64,000 nt of DNA from Planococcus donghaensis MPA1U2 (GCF_000189395.1 NZ_AEPB01000015.1:1-64000); one strand, 5' to 3'; counted from the stretch's first letter, positions 9,501 through 18,123 are shown. Translations and numbers: made by a program. The notes: generated from the letters alone by a model not told the origin.

Positions 9501-9756
9501 TCTGGACGGTTACGTAGTGACGTTGCCTTCACCGTACGGAGACGGAATTCATACGTTTAACCTGACAAGCTCAGCAGAAAGCGACTATGATTATGACGTG
9601 TATTTCTACAACAAGAACTTCGAAGTCATCGGATCAGTTGCCACTTCTGGAGCTGACGAAACAGGAGTCATTCCTGGTGGCACGGCTTACGTCTATGTTG
9701 GACTGTACAGCGGAGCAAACGTACCCTTCACATTTACAGCTCTAAGCCCGTATTAA
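6538..9756 (+). CDS. secreted M36 (fungalysin-type) zinc metalloprotease with C-terminal accessory domains
   Basis: 1072 residues from ATG 6538 (6541 equally possible; GGGGA just upstream). Signal peptide to about 27 (TTNA-ME). A propeptide with FTP/PepSY-like segments spans about 60-300. The catalytic domain carries the zinc motif HEYSH at 498-502 and downstream GEAWGDWF with the third ligand E525, plus the family's HADGEIWAAILW. After it come a carboxypeptidase-regulatory-like beta domain (about 700-780), a discoidin/F5-8C-like domain (about 785-930, ending VAELQAFGPG) and a C-terminal beta domain. It hydrolyses proteins outside the cell; the added domains probably bind polymer or particle surfaces (inference). 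Monocistronic with its own terminator. Confidence 0.93.
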   Translation: MMKKEKVFSVLGSAVLASSLLIPFTTNAMEISGPIASTSVLETQTHEQLYDARNVLSGVIPTSKQLLATNKLIDSIGSGTKVQWNKMFGTPSSIVKDKGYLTAPSSGSAETIARGWLKANAEVFGLAEKDIDSLKVIRNYKVPGTGLQPVTFQQSFDGIESIFGGRVIVAVNKSGQILSVTGNLSKAKSFVNDFALSEADALNKVISLEQPGLAYTAKSAGQANGWKVFDGNNVLPTKQYVKKAVFSKGDEMRPVYRVLYIEELQEGAEVIIDAKTGERLYERSLVQHLNPEGAIFENYPGSSKGGTLVNKSFKGDAAASPNGWLLPTSELGVTTLGNNANSFANWSNFLAPADQAVRPVNPLGQFKYPFLNAWQKSKGQALPPSYAEDVNSATTNLFYHHNLFHDYFYKLGWVEGAGNLQTTNFGKGGSDGDAIMGLVQAGAVSGGEPTYTGRDNAYMLTLPDGLPAWSGMFLWEPIAGAFEGEYADGDYDAGIIYHEYSHALSTRLVAGGESLGSHQAGSMGEAWGDWFAMHYLIKNNLQDKAVVGAYVTGNEERGIRSWALEDSPLQYGDIGFDIIGPEVHADGEIWAAILWKVREDLLASLGKEAGEKVVEQLVIDAMPISAPNPSMVDMRDAIIAADTERYGGKHYDTLWAAFASRGLGFNAASNGGNDTDPTPAYNHPVNDKNGLFAGKIINAATNKPVEDVRIIIGEYEARTSAVTKTAEKGAFGVPMLAGTYDITIQAKGFGSRTLKDVEIDTGKNKALKISLEPNVASSSNGAAVTSVSSESDSNQVKMAIDDTEASVYASEAQEGGFTGAEFVVDLATDKAVKVSSVNVSAFKDISKGRFATIKDFTVLSSIDGETWTEIVDSEFTASIPRPATPDLHYKEYELEKTVEAKYLKLVVKNAQNNAAGYIQVAELQAFGPGKTKISPLVLEPEEPFVATGTVTAGNAGTGIGNLADVGATLAVTENEFVTTQNPTPTTQGLDGYVVTLPSPYGDGIHTFNLTSSAESDYDYDVYFYNKNFEVIGSVATSGADETGVIPGGTAYVYVGLYSGANVPFTFTALSPY

Positions 9757-9783
9757 GAAATTTAACCTTTACGTCTTTACTAA

Positions 9784-9827
9784 AAAACCGTTAGAGAAAA
9801 TTCAACATTTTCTCTAACGGTTATTTT
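9784..9827. terminator. bidirectional terminator after M36 protease
   Basis: AACCGTTAGAGAAAA and TTTTCTCTAACGGTT form a perfect 15-pair stem with a 7-base loop, preceded by an A-run and followed by ATTTTT. Confidence 0.9.
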
Positions 9828-9968
9828 TGTGTTATTTACGCGATTGCACGTATATGGAGGGGGATACCACTTTATCCTCTTTCTGTTAGTGTCTTAATGC
9901 AAACGATTTCGAAAGTATGATAAGGTAAAAATATGGCAATTTTGTAAAGCGAGAGGAGGTGGAAAACT

Positions 9969-10562
9969 TTGCTTACGAAATTCAAAAAAAGCATTTTGCT
10001 TTTTTCCACTGTATTTTCTTTGCTGATTCTAGAAGCGTGCAACTTACAAACAGAAGAACCAAAACGACAAATCCAAGAAGTTAACGAACGGAGCAATCGA
10101 CTAGAATATTTGGGACGAAATCTTGAAATCGCGGTATTAGGGAGTCCGCCGAAAGTAAATACAGATAAAGTCACTTTCACTTCAGTGGATATCGAAAAAT
10201 TGAGCATTCAAACAGCCGAAGAATACGATGGATTTTTCGTCATGGAAGAATATTTAGAGAGGGCCGCTGACGGTCCCTATACCAAGGTATTTGCAAATTC
10301 AAACGTTCCTTTCTTCTTTATCGGGACAGAAGCTTCTTATCTCCCGTTTGTAGACGATGAGGTAAGCTATGAGGATTATGCTAAGAGAATCCATAATGAA
10401 GAAATCTTTGCTCAAGGCTATTATCCTGGAGCTGAAAGAGGTGCTTTGGGTTGGTCATTTAGTATTTTGGTGAAAGATGTTACTGAGAAAGAATACAGTG
10501 AATTTGCTAGAGAACTTTATTACGAGATGTTTAAGATTATTGGAGATTTGAATACATTGTAA
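9969..10562 (+). CDS. lipoprotein of unknown function
   Basis: 197 residues from TTG at 9969, served by GAGGAGGTGG 6 bases upstream. An N-terminal basic and hydrophobic segment ends in lipobox LEAC with lipidated Cys24. The mature part is soluble, with an alternating pattern (LEIAVLGSPP, FVMEEYLERA, VPFFFIGTEA) reminiscent of a Rossmann-like periplasmic fold, but no family is recognised. It is convergent with the subtilase gene and shares a terminator with it. Confidence 0.75.
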   Translation: MLTKFKKSILLFSTVFSLLILEACNLQTEEPKRQIQEVNERSNRLEYLGRNLEIAVLGSPPKVNTDKVTFTSVDIEKLSIQTAEEYDGFFVMEEYLERAADGPYTKVFANSNVPFFFIGTEASYLPFVDDEVSYEDYAKRIHNEEIFAQGYYPGAERGALGWSFSILVKDVTEKEYSEFARELYYEMFKIIGDLNTL

Positions 10563-10601
10563 AGCAAAAAGCTTAGCCATCTTCTTGCATTTAAGAACAG
10601 C

Positions 10602-10643
10602 AAAAACCCCGCAGCTGCCAAGTTGGCAACTGCGGGGTTTTGA
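10602..10643. terminator. bidirectional terminator between convergent genes
   Basis: AAAACCCCGCAG pairs with CTGCGGGGTTTT, with an inner GCCAA/TTGGC stem; serves the lipoprotein (plus) and the SLH subtilase (minus). Confidence 0.9.
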
Positions 10644-10646
10644 TCA

Positions 10647-13100
10647 TTAGTTTGTGAAAAATGCTTCGTGGTGACGGCTAAATGCTACTGCGAAATCACC
10701 GCGTAATACTTGCTCACCAGGGTTAAATGTTGCTTGTACTGTTGGTACAAGATCATATTTACCTTGAGTAACTGAGAACTGAGCGTTTAGGATGTTAAGG
10801 TCTAGTGCAAGTTGAACATATGCTTTCAAGTCAGCAGGAATGCTGTCTTGGTCTTTAATCGTAATACGTTCATCTTTATATTGAACTGTTACGTTGCCTG
10901 AGAAAGCTTCTGCTTGTTTTTGCAAACCTAAACTTTGTACTAACGAGTAAGCAAGTTCAGCTTTTGTTACGCTCCCTGTCGGATCGAATTTACCGCTTGC
11001 TTTTGCTTTCATAACGCCATTAGCGAATTGAGCATAATCACGGAAAGCTGATCCTTTAGCTGTAATGGCTTCTGCAAATGGAGTGAATTCAGAAGAAACG
11101 TCGTTAAAGCTTGCTGTTCCAGGAAGGCTTTGACGAATTTCAGCACCCATTACTAAGTAAGTAGCAAGATCTGCACGAGTTAATTTAGCATCAGGTCTGA
11201 ATTTCCCTTGAGCGTTAGAATCGAATAAATGGTTTTTGACGCCCATCGCGATTGCTGGTTCTGCAGCGTGACCCGCGATATCAGTTAGTCCAGTGATGCC
11301 ATTTACTTTTGTGAAAGAAAGAACTCCTTTTACTGTTTCCGGAAATGCAAGGCCAACCGGATTTGCTTCATTGCCGCGTAAGCCGCGTACTTCAGCTTTC
11401 CATTGACCAGCTACTGGGTTGTTAACAATAACAGTACGGTCATAAGTTGTCGCAAACAATAAGCTAATACCTGAGCTGTATTCTGTGCCGTCTGGAGAAA
11501 TTAGGACCAAGTTTACTGGGTTACCTGTTTCTCCAAGAAGACCTTCTGCATTTACTTTTGCAGACAAGATCGAAACGCCTTGTTCTACAGAAAAGTTATG
11601 TTGTGTACTTTTAGCTACTACATAATCAACTGAGAAATCTTCGCGTTTTGTTTGTTCTGAAACGTTCGCATTAAATGTTTTTTCGCTGTTTAATGTTGCA
11701 CCGTATGTTTTGTTGTTGAAAATTGAATCTAGTGCTGCATATGCATTTACATAACCAGCGCCAACTTCCCATGTTTCATAACCGGGCATGTTTGTCGCCG
11801 TGTTTTGAAGAAGTGATTTTACTTCGTCAGGTGAAAGGGTTGGATCTGCTTCTAATAGTAATGCTGTGATTCCTGCTACGTGCGGTGTTGCCATTGAAGT
11901 TCCGCTCATCGTCGTGTAATAAGGAAGATGTGCGGGTTCAAGTGTTGTCGCATCTTGTTCTGCTGCTAATGATGTAACTGGAGAAACGGTTCTTGTTGAT
12001 ACAATATCAACGCCAGGAGCAACGATAGAAGGCTCGTCTTTCCAAGACCAAGTTTTGCCGTGAAGGTCAAATGTGCTACCTACATCTTTTGTTCCGCGAG
12101 AAGAAAAGTCAGCAAGGGTACCATCTTTTTCACCAGCTCCAACTGAAATGACCCAAGGAGCTTTTGCATATGGATTGTGTGTATCTGAACCAGGACCTGC
12201 GTTACCAGCGGCGAATAAAACAACAATTCCGCGGTCATACGCTTTTTTACTAGCTAAGTTGATCGGGTGAGTTGGTACAAAATCTCCACCAGAACCCCAT
12301 GAGTTTGTGATTACACGGATATTGTATTCTGTTTGATGCGTAATCGCGTAATCGAAACCTCCGATACCATCAAGGACGAATAATGCACCACCAGAACCAT
12401 AGCCGATCAAGTCAGCGCCAGGAGCGGCTCCTTCGTATTTACCACCAGACATTGCGCCAGTACCGCCAACAGTTCCAGCTACGTGAGTACCGTGTCCAGA
12501 GTTTGTGTCAGTGTTTGGAACATCTTCTGTATAAGAAACAGGAAGAATGCCTGTAATGCTTTGAAGATTTGTTGATCCTAAAACGTTTTGTACAAGATTT
12601 CTACCAAGTTCATGATCTTTATGTGTGCCATCAACGCCGCTGTCATTGACAACCACTCCGATACCATCACCAGAAACCGGTAATCCACCATTTTGTTTTC
12701 TGAAGTTATTATCCTGTTGTGCTTTATCAACGCCAGTAATCATGTTGGCATCAGCATTGAAATACTCAAGTTTTTCGTTCAAGAAAACAGATTGTACTTC
12801 AGGGTTTTGCGCTAGTTCTTCGATTTGTTGTTTTGTTGCGAAAGCACCCACGATTGGGAGGCTCTGCATACTAATGGCGGATTTAATTCCTAACCCTTCC
12901 AGCAGATCAAGCTGAGCCTCTGTGGGTTTTTGATCTCCTCGGAATGTAACAATAACTTCTGTGGCTCCTTTGGAAAGAGCCGACCAGACTTTTTCATCTA
13001 CCTGTGCAGTGGTAGTTGACTGCGGGCTGTTTGCATTTGCGGTAGAGAAAGCTGGGAAGATTAAGAACAACATCGTAACGATCAACAAAATCTTTTTCAT
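10647..13100 (-). CDS. S8 subtilisin-like serine protease with SLH cell-wall anchor
   Basis: 817 residues. Signal peptide 1-24 (ANA-N); I9-type propeptide about 46-115; subtilase domain about 140-460 with D153 (NDSGVDGTH), H203 (SGHGTHVAG), oxyanion N300 (AAGNAG) and S402 (SGTSMATPHVAG), all intact. A beta region (about 470-610) precedes three SLH-like repeats from about 620 to the end (GKFRPDAKLTRADLATYL; GKFDPTGSVTKAELAYSL; a weaker TFNPGEQVLRGDFAVAF). The SLH region should tether the protease to wall polymer. ATG 13100 has AAAAGGAG upstream. The core is nearly collinear with the protease at 13288-14742 and they are tandem on one strand, each with its own terminator. Confidence 0.94.
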   Translation of the reverse strand: MKKILLIVTMLFLIFPAFSTANANSPQSTTTAQVDEKVWSALSKGATEVIVTFRGDQKPTEAQLDLLEGLGIKSAISMQSLPIVGAFATKQQIEELAQNPEVQSVFLNEKLEYFNADANMITGVDKAQQDNNFRKQNGGLPVSGDGIGVVVNDSGVDGTHKDHELGRNLVQNVLGSTNLQSITGILPVSYTEDVPNTDTNSGHGTHVAGTVGGTGAMSGGKYEGAAPGADLIGYGSGGALFVLDGIGGFDYAITHQTEYNIRVITNSWGSGGDFVPTHPINLASKKAYDRGIVVLFAAGNAGPGSDTHNPYAKAPWVISVGAGEKDGTLADFSSRGTKDVGSTFDLHGKTWSWKDEPSIVAPGVDIVSTRTVSPVTSLAAEQDATTLEPAHLPYYTTMSGTSMATPHVAGITALLLEADPTLSPDEVKSLLQNTATNMPGYETWEVGAGYVNAYAALDSIFNNKTYGATLNSEKTFNANVSEQTKREDFSVDYVVAKSTQHNFSVEQGVSILSAKVNAEGLLGETGNPVNLVLISPDGTEYSSGISLLFATTYDRTVIVNNPVAGQWKAEVRGLRGNEANPVGLAFPETVKGVLSFTKVNGITGLTDIAGHAAEPAIAMGVKNHLFDSNAQGKFRPDAKLTRADLATYLVMGAEIRQSLPGTASFNDVSSEFTPFAEAITAKGSAFRDYAQFANGVMKAKASGKFDPTGSVTKAELAYSLVQSLGLQKQAEAFSGNVTVQYKDERITIKDQDSIPADLKAYVQLALDLNILNAQFSVTQGKYDLVPTVQATFNPGEQVLRGDFAVAFSRHHEAFFTN

Positions 13101-13244
13101 TTCATCATTCTCCTTTTCTCAATAGTTTGAAAAATCTTAATTTAATTATCATCTTTTTACTATAGCTTGCCTATTACGCAGAGGTTGTATTTTCCGTTCC
13201 CGAAGGTCCTAGGCAAATTACTACCAATGGCGTAGAAGGGCAAA

Positions 13245-13271
13245 AAAATACCCCCTATATAAATAGGGGGC
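13245..13271 (-). terminator. terminator of the second subtilase gene
   Basis: CCCCCTAT and ATAGGGGG form the stem; on the minus strand it is followed by TATTTTTTTG, 17 bases after the stop at 13288. Confidence 0.85.
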
Positions 13272-13287
13272 GGTCAAAACTTATTTT

Positions 13288-14742
13288 TTAGTTTTTACTT
13301 TTTTTTTTCGTTGGAACAAGAGTTGCTGGAGCAAGGTTTTCTGCTTTAATGGCTTCGATAGCTGCATATGCATTTACGTAACCAGCGCCAACTTCCCATG
13401 TTTCATATCCTGGCATTGGAGTAGCCGTTTGTTGCATCAATTCTTTAATTTCAGCAGAGGATAGAGTAGGATCCACTTCGAGCATTAAGGCAATGATGCC
13501 TGCTGCATGTGGAGCAGCCATCGACGTTCCACTGAATGTTGTATAATACGGCAAATGTGCCGGTGAAATTCCTGTTGCATCTTTATCAGCACTTAACGCT
13601 GATAGTGGTGTGAAAACGCGCGTTGAAACGATATCAACTCCTGGTGCTGTGATTGTCGGGCGATCTGCCCAAGTAAACGTTTCGCCGTCAATAATGACAG
13701 TGCCACCTTTATCTTTAACGCCACGTGATGAAAAGTCAGCTAGATTTTTAGAAGAATCTCCAGCAGCTACTGTCACAACCCAGGGTGCTTTTTTATAGTT
13801 ACCAGAAATGGTTGATGCTCCAGAACCAGCATTTCCTGCAGAAAAAACAGTTGTAATGCCGCGATCGTATAATTTTTTAGTTGCGATATTGATTGGGTGA
13901 TTCGGGTCGAAATCGGTATTCGAGTCACTTGTGTCGCCCCATGAATTAGTGATGACGCGAATATTGTATTCTGTTTGATGCGTTAGGGCGTAGTCAAATC
14001 CTCCGATTGTGTCCATGATCGCAATTCCAGCGCCTGAACCGTATCCGATTAAGTTTGCGCCAGGTGCAACGCCTTCGTACTTACCACCAGACATTGCACC
14101 AGTTCCGCCAACAATTCCGGTAACGTGTGTTCCATGTCCAGAAGTAGAATCTGTATTTGGGATATTTTCAAGGTATGCAACCGGTACTAAACCAACTGTA
14201 CTGTTTAAGTTAATATTCGCCATAACATTTTGTACAAGGTTTTTGCCAAGCTGATGATCTTTATGTGTGCCATCAACACCGCTATCATTGATAACAACGC
14301 CAATGTTTTTACCAGTAATCGGTATCCCGCCATTATCAGCTCGGAATTCCGGATCTTCGCGAACTTGGTCAACGCCTGTCACAGAAGTAGAAGCTTCGTT
14401 TTCATATTGAAGCGGTGCGTTGTAGTAAATAGAAAGAATATCTGCTGATTCGGCTAATTTTGTAACTTGCGCCGGTGTTACAGATGCGCCTGCCATTGGT
14501 AAGCTTTGAAACAGTTGCGCATTTGAAATGCCTAAGCTTTCAAGTACTTGAAGATTGCTGTCGCTGTTTTTGAATGTAATGATTACTTCGATCGGTGTTA
14601 ATCGATTTTGTAATAAGTTTTGCAGTTTTTGGTCGATGATAACTCCTTCTGTATTAGCTGAAGTTTGGTTTAATGAAAAAGGATTGAATGCAAGACCAAG
14701 TGCTAAACAAAGTGTGCTGATAACGATCAATAATCTCTTCAT
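13288..14742 (-). CDS. S8 subtilisin-like serine protease, no anchor domain
   Basis: 484 residues; AGGAGG 6 bases before ATG. Signal peptide about 1-30, propeptide about 50-115, subtilase domain about 140-465 with D153, H203, N304 and S407 all in place. Residue numbering of Asp and His is identical to the SLH-bearing paralog downstream, so the two arose by tandem duplication. The protein stops right after the catalytic domain (GYVNAYAAIEAIKAE) and ends with a lysine-rich tail encoded by an A10 run, so it lacks the beta and SLH regions. Shift of one base in the A-run would not restore any extension, because stops lie close in both other frames. Probably released freely into the medium. Confidence 0.93.
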   Translation of the reverse strand: MKRLLIVISTLCLALGLAFNPFSLNQTSANTEGVIIDQKLQNLLQNRLTPIEVIITFKNSDSNLQVLESLGISNAQLFQSLPMAGASVTPAQVTKLAESADILSIYYNAPLQYENEASTSVTGVDQVREDPEFRADNGGIPITGKNIGVVINDSGVDGTHKDHQLGKNLVQNVMANINLNSTVGLVPVAYLENIPNTDSTSGHGTHVTGIVGGTGAMSGGKYEGVAPGANLIGYGSGAGIAIMDTIGGFDYALTHQTEYNIRVITNSWGDTSDSNTDFDPNHPINIATKKLYDRGITTVFSAGNAGSGASTISGNYKKAPWVVTVAAGDSSKNLADFSSRGVKDKGGTVIIDGETFTWADRPTITAPGVDIVSTRVFTPLSALSADKDATGISPAHLPYYTTFSGTSMAAPHAAGIIALMLEVDPTLSSAEIKELMQQTATPMPGYETWEVGAGYVNAYAAIEAIKAENLAPATLVPTKKKSKN

Positions 14743-14840
14743 GGTTATCCTCCTAGTATTTTCAGAATTTTTCTTCTTATAATGATTTCATTTATTGCGG
14801 GTTAACGCCATTCATCGCGAGACGTATTTCTTCCTACATA

Positions 14841-14888
14841 AAAAGGCGTATACCTCTACTACTTAAGTAGTAGAGGTATACGCCTTTT
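14841..14888. terminator. perfect 48-base palindromic terminator
   Basis: Twenty-two perfectly paired bases on each side (AAAAGGCGTATACCTCTACTAC and its complement) around TTAA. On the minus strand it follows the response regulator stop at 14898 and ends in CTTTT. Confidence 0.88.
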
Positions 14889-14897
14889 AAAAAATTG

Positions 14898-15533
14898 TTA
14901 TCTTAACGGCACTAAATTGTTTTGGACAGCAAAGATGATGGCTTGTGAGCGGCTTTTCACATCAAACTTTTTGAATATATTGCTGACGTGAATTTTGACG
15001 GTTTTATCGCTAATATATAGCCGGGTCGCGATATCTTTGTTGGACAGTCCTTCGACTAGTACTAGCAATACTTCCATTTCACGTGGAGTTAAGGTTTTGT
15101 CTTCTTGATTGTTTTCTTGTTTGTGCATAGATAATAATTTCTTGGTCATGCCTGGTGGAATCACCGATTCACCGCCAGCGACTGTCCGAATGGCATCAAT
15201 CACATCTTTAGAAGGAGAGTCTTTTAGCAAGTAACCGTCAGCACCTTCTCGAATAGCTGCCATGAAATATTCATCGTTATTGTACATCGTCAAGACGATG
15301 ACTTTAATGGAAGGATAATTGCTTTTTACCCAACGAGTCAGTTCAATACCATTCATTTGCGGCATGTTAATGTCCATCATGATAATATCAGGTGCAACTT
15401 TTGGCAGCATGTCGATCAATTGTGTACTGCCTGTCGCTTCACCAATGACTTCCATATCTTCTTCTTGTGCGATTAATGTTTTTAAGCCATCGCGTAAAAT
15501 GGCGTGATCATCGACCAATAATACTTGAATCAT
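14898..15533 (-). CDS. NarL/LuxR-family response regulator
   Basis: 211 residues. Receiver domain (1-118) with DD at 8-9, phospho-acceptor D54 (IIMMDINMP) and Lys in LLKDSP; LuxR-type HTH about 146-205 (LTPREMEVL, GLSNKDIATRLYISDKTVK). Its ATG overlaps the kinase stop as ATGA, so the pair is translationally coupled. Similar to LiaR/DegU-type regulators. The subtilase pair immediately downstream on the same strand is a natural candidate target, but no operator was identified. Confidence 0.93.
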   Translation of the reverse strand: MIQVLLVDDHAILRDGLKTLIAQEEDMEVIGEATGSTQLIDMLPKVAPDIIMMDINMPQMNGIELTRWVKSNYPSIKVIVLTMYNNDEYFMAAIREGADGYLLKDSPSKDVIDAIRTVAGGESVIPPGMTKKLLSMHKQENNQEDKTLTPREMEVLLVLVEGLSNKDIATRLYISDKTVKIHVSNIFKKFDVKSRSQAIIFAVQNNLVPLR

Positions 15534-17365
15534 CCTATTTGTCCCCCTTCAAATCCCATCTTTGGTATACGTACAATAATTTCGGTTCCTTTTGTTTCGC
15601 TACTTTCAATTTGAAGTGTTGCACCCACTTTGGCAGCATCTTCGTTCATTTGCAAAATCCCGTAATGGGGTTCTTTCATGGCCATTGTCATTGCTTCATA
15701 CAATGAAAATCCGACACCGTCATCTTTAATCTTAAGAAAAATTTGTTCTTTTTGGTAGCTCAACAATATATTCAACGTGCTTGCTTGAGCGTGTTTAATG
15801 CAGTTTTGTATGCTTTCTTGGGTAATTGAGTAAATGACTTTTTCCGTCAATAAACTCAAGCGTGTTTGTACACCGCGTTGATCAAAGGAAATATCGAGTC
15901 CATTGTTGTGGCTCTTTTTAATCTCGGCAATCTTTTTTTGAATGGCTAAATCCAAACTGAGATTTTCCGTTGGATGAGGGCGCAATGCGTAAATCGAGTC
16001 GCGAATTTCCTTCAACCCTTCGCGTAACGTGTTATTGCTGTCGTTGATCATTTGTTGAGCTTCTTGTGGGTGAGAAGGAATTTTACGCGCTGCGCTATCA
16101 AATTTCATAACGGCACCTGCTAATGTTTGAGCAATGCCGTCATGAATATCATGTGCAATGCGATTGCGCTCTTCGAGTAAAATCCGCTGTTCTTTTTCAC
16201 TGAAAAGCATTTGAGTTTTTAAGAAAATCGCCAATTGGTTTGAAATGGTGGAAATCGAATGAACGTCTTCGACCACAAAACTATTAGTGCGAATCTTCGT
16301 TAAAATAAGACAGCCGATTAATTCATTATCTAAAATTAACGGAGCATATACTGCCACTTGCATGTTTTTATCAAAGCATCGAGATAGTGGGGCGTGGTCT
16401 AGGTCTTGTTTATTAAAAACTTGCGTAGACCGAATTTGTTCCAATTTTGAAAAGTCCTCGCTTTGGAGTGTTTCGTTTAAATCTTCACGGCTTCCTTCCG
16501 AGAAAGTCAAATGCCAATGGTTTTGATCATCTTTTGTAAACAAAAAGCTTTCTTCGTAAAAAACAACATCGCTCAACAAAAGCTTAATGTCTTTATCCCA
16601 TTCTTTTGTGGGAATGGATTTGTTTAATTCGGATGAAAAATGAAACAAAGCTTTCAATCGTTGCTTATCGGCACGCAACCTCAAAATGGTTGAACTGATA
16701 ATTGCCAAAAAGATCAAAGGCGACAAGAAGAAGAAATAAGAAAAAATATCCACTTCGCCTCGATTTTGGCCTCCTAAGTAATAAAGAAGAAAGCCATAGA
16801 CTAAGGAAATGCCAAAACTGAAAAGTTCGCCTCTGCCTTTTTCTGCCCAAATTGCAACCGTATATTTTTCAGGACGAAGAAACAACACGATATCAATGAT
16901 CAGGTTGTTAATAATATAGAAAAGAGCAATAAAGACAAATAACGAAATGTAATTCATCGATATGTCAGGTCCGCTAAACAAAGGCATAGCCATGCTTTGA
17001 AACCAATGTGCGCCCATAAAACTAAGAACCAGTTGCGCAGGGTTGAAGAAAATGATGCGCAGCGGTCTTCGATAAATCCAAGTAGTTAATAAAACTCCTA
17101 AAAAATAAAGAACAATCGTCATTTCGATGCCGTAAATAAGGTAGGTTAAAAAGACGATTGGGAAGGTTAGAGAAGAGTTTCCTTTTCGAAATGGCATCGG
17201 ATAATGTTCGCAAATAAAGATAAAACTAAGAAGCATTAATAATTCAAACGGTTTTTCAATAGCTGGCAAATGAAACAGTGCATAACCTACAAGAGACCAG
17301 CCCATTAACGAAATGACCATCATGAAGAGTTGAGCACTATGATGCTTAGCGGTTATCTTTTTCAA
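15530..17365 (-). CDS. multi-pass membrane GAF-HisKA_3 sensor kinase
   Basis: 611 residues. About seven or eight hydrophobic segments span residues 12-230, longer than in LiaS/DegS kinases. A GAF-like domain follows (about 255-390), then HisKA_3 with the phospho-His H408 in RIAHDIHDGIAQTLAG, and a HATPase_c domain (about 505-605; QESIQNCIKHAQ as N box, DDGVGF as G1, late GTEIIVRIP). Forms an operon with the NarL-type regulator. The ligand is unknown; the N-terminal region resembles an integral membrane sensor rather than an extracellular sensor. Start ATG at 17365 with a weak upstream site (AGGCTGGTGAG). Confidence 0.9.
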   Translation of the reverse strand: MKKITAKHHSAQLFMMVISLMGWSLVGYALFHLPAIEKPFELLMLLSFIFICEHYPMPFRKGNSSLTFPIVFLTYLIYGIEMTIVLYFLGVLLTTWIYRRPLRIIFFNPAQLVLSFMGAHWFQSMAMPLFSGPDISMNYISLFVFIALFYIINNLIIDIVLFLRPEKYTVAIWAEKGRGELFSFGISLVYGFLLYYLGGQNRGEVDIFSYFFFLSPLIFLAIISSTILRLRADKQRLKALFHFSSELNKSIPTKEWDKDIKLLLSDVVFYEESFLFTKDDQNHWHLTFSEGSREDLNETLQSEDFSKLEQIRSTQVFNKQDLDHAPLSRCFDKNMQVAVYAPLILDNELIGCLILTKIRTNSFVVEDVHSISTISNQLAIFLKTQMLFSEKEQRILLEERNRIAHDIHDGIAQTLAGAVMKFDSAARKIPSHPQEAQQMINDSNNTLREGLKEIRDSIYALRPHPTENLSLDLAIQKKIAEIKKSHNNGLDISFDQRGVQTRLSLLTEKVIYSITQESIQNCIKHAQASTLNILLSYQKEQIFLKIKDDGVGFSLYEAMTMAMKEPHYGILQMNEDAAKVGATLQIESSETKGTEIIVRIPKMGFEGGQIG

Positions 17366-17564
17366 TCAGAACTCACCAGCCTTTTTTTGTATTTTTTTAT
17401 TATTCTAACATTATAGAGCTGCGGAACGAAAGCTAGTAAAATAATCTTAATTTATCAGAAAAGTCAGTTTATTAAAAGGGGAACATGTTATATTAGAAAG
17501 AGAGCAAAGTTCGTTCACATTATCACCCGACAGTTAATGATTTTATATGAGAGGAGGACAGGTT

Positions 17565-18011
17565 ATGTGGAATTTAAAAAAATCTGTTTACATTGATCGG
17601 GGGATAGGGGAAGTTTATCAATTCGCAACAAATCCGAATTATTGGTATCAATGGTATGCAGGGTTATCTGAAGCAGAAAACCTTCTCGGGTCAGGTGCAA
17701 AAGGAACGAGTATGGATTTAAAGTATTTCTTTTTCGGAAGAGGGTTAGCAGTTCATGTCCTCGTGGAAGAAAATGCGGCTGTAGGAGATAGCTATGTATG
17801 GCGGTGTCTTGTTACAGGAGCGCTTGATGCGAGGCAGACATGGCGATACTATCCAAAAGAAGGCGGTACCGAACTTCATTTTGAGATGGACTATAATCTT
17901 AATGGCAACATCATCGGAAAACTAGTCAATACACTGTATATTAAAAAGCTAATGGCCAATTCTGTAGAACAAACATTGCAAAACTTAAAAGACATTAGTG
18001 AAAGTGAATAG
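17565..18011 (+). CDS. SRPBCC family protein (polyketide cyclase/START-like)
   Basis: 148 residues. The longest frame begins at 17547, but that ATG precedes GAGAGGAGG, so 17565 is the true start. The pattern of an N-terminal beta strand (LKKSVYIDRGIGEVYQFATNPNYWYQW), glycine loop (GSGAKGTSMDL), central beta strands and a long C-terminal helix (KLMANSVEQTLQNLKDI) matches the helix-grip fold. These proteins bind hydrophobic ligands; the ligand is not predictable here. Monocistronic. Confidence 0.8.
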   Translation: MWNLKKSVYIDRGIGEVYQFATNPNYWYQWYAGLSEAENLLGSGAKGTSMDLKYFFFGRGLAVHVLVEENAAVGDSYVWRCLVTGALDARQTWRYYPKEGGTELHFEMDYNLNGNIIGKLVNTLYIKKLMANSVEQTLQNLKDISESE

Positions 18012-18075
18012 TATGAGGAGTGAGGGAACAACCCGATTTTCTCTACACTGGATGTCAAATGAAATATGAAATAGG

Positions 18076-18117
18076 AAAGGCCAGGGGACGTGTTGTACAC
18101 GTCCCCTGGCCTTTTAA
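18076..18117. terminator. bidirectional GC-rich terminator
   Basis: AAAGGCCAGGGGACGTGT and its complement form 18 perfect pairs with loop TGT, followed by TTTT; it separates the SRPBCC gene from the convergent UspA gene. Confidence 0.9.
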
Positions 18118-18123
18118 ATCTCT

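Noticed and set aside
13295-13310. A10 run near the 3' end of the second subtilase as a phase-variable switch to an anchored form
   Set aside because: Both alternative frames meet stops within a few codons, so slippage would not add an anchor domain.
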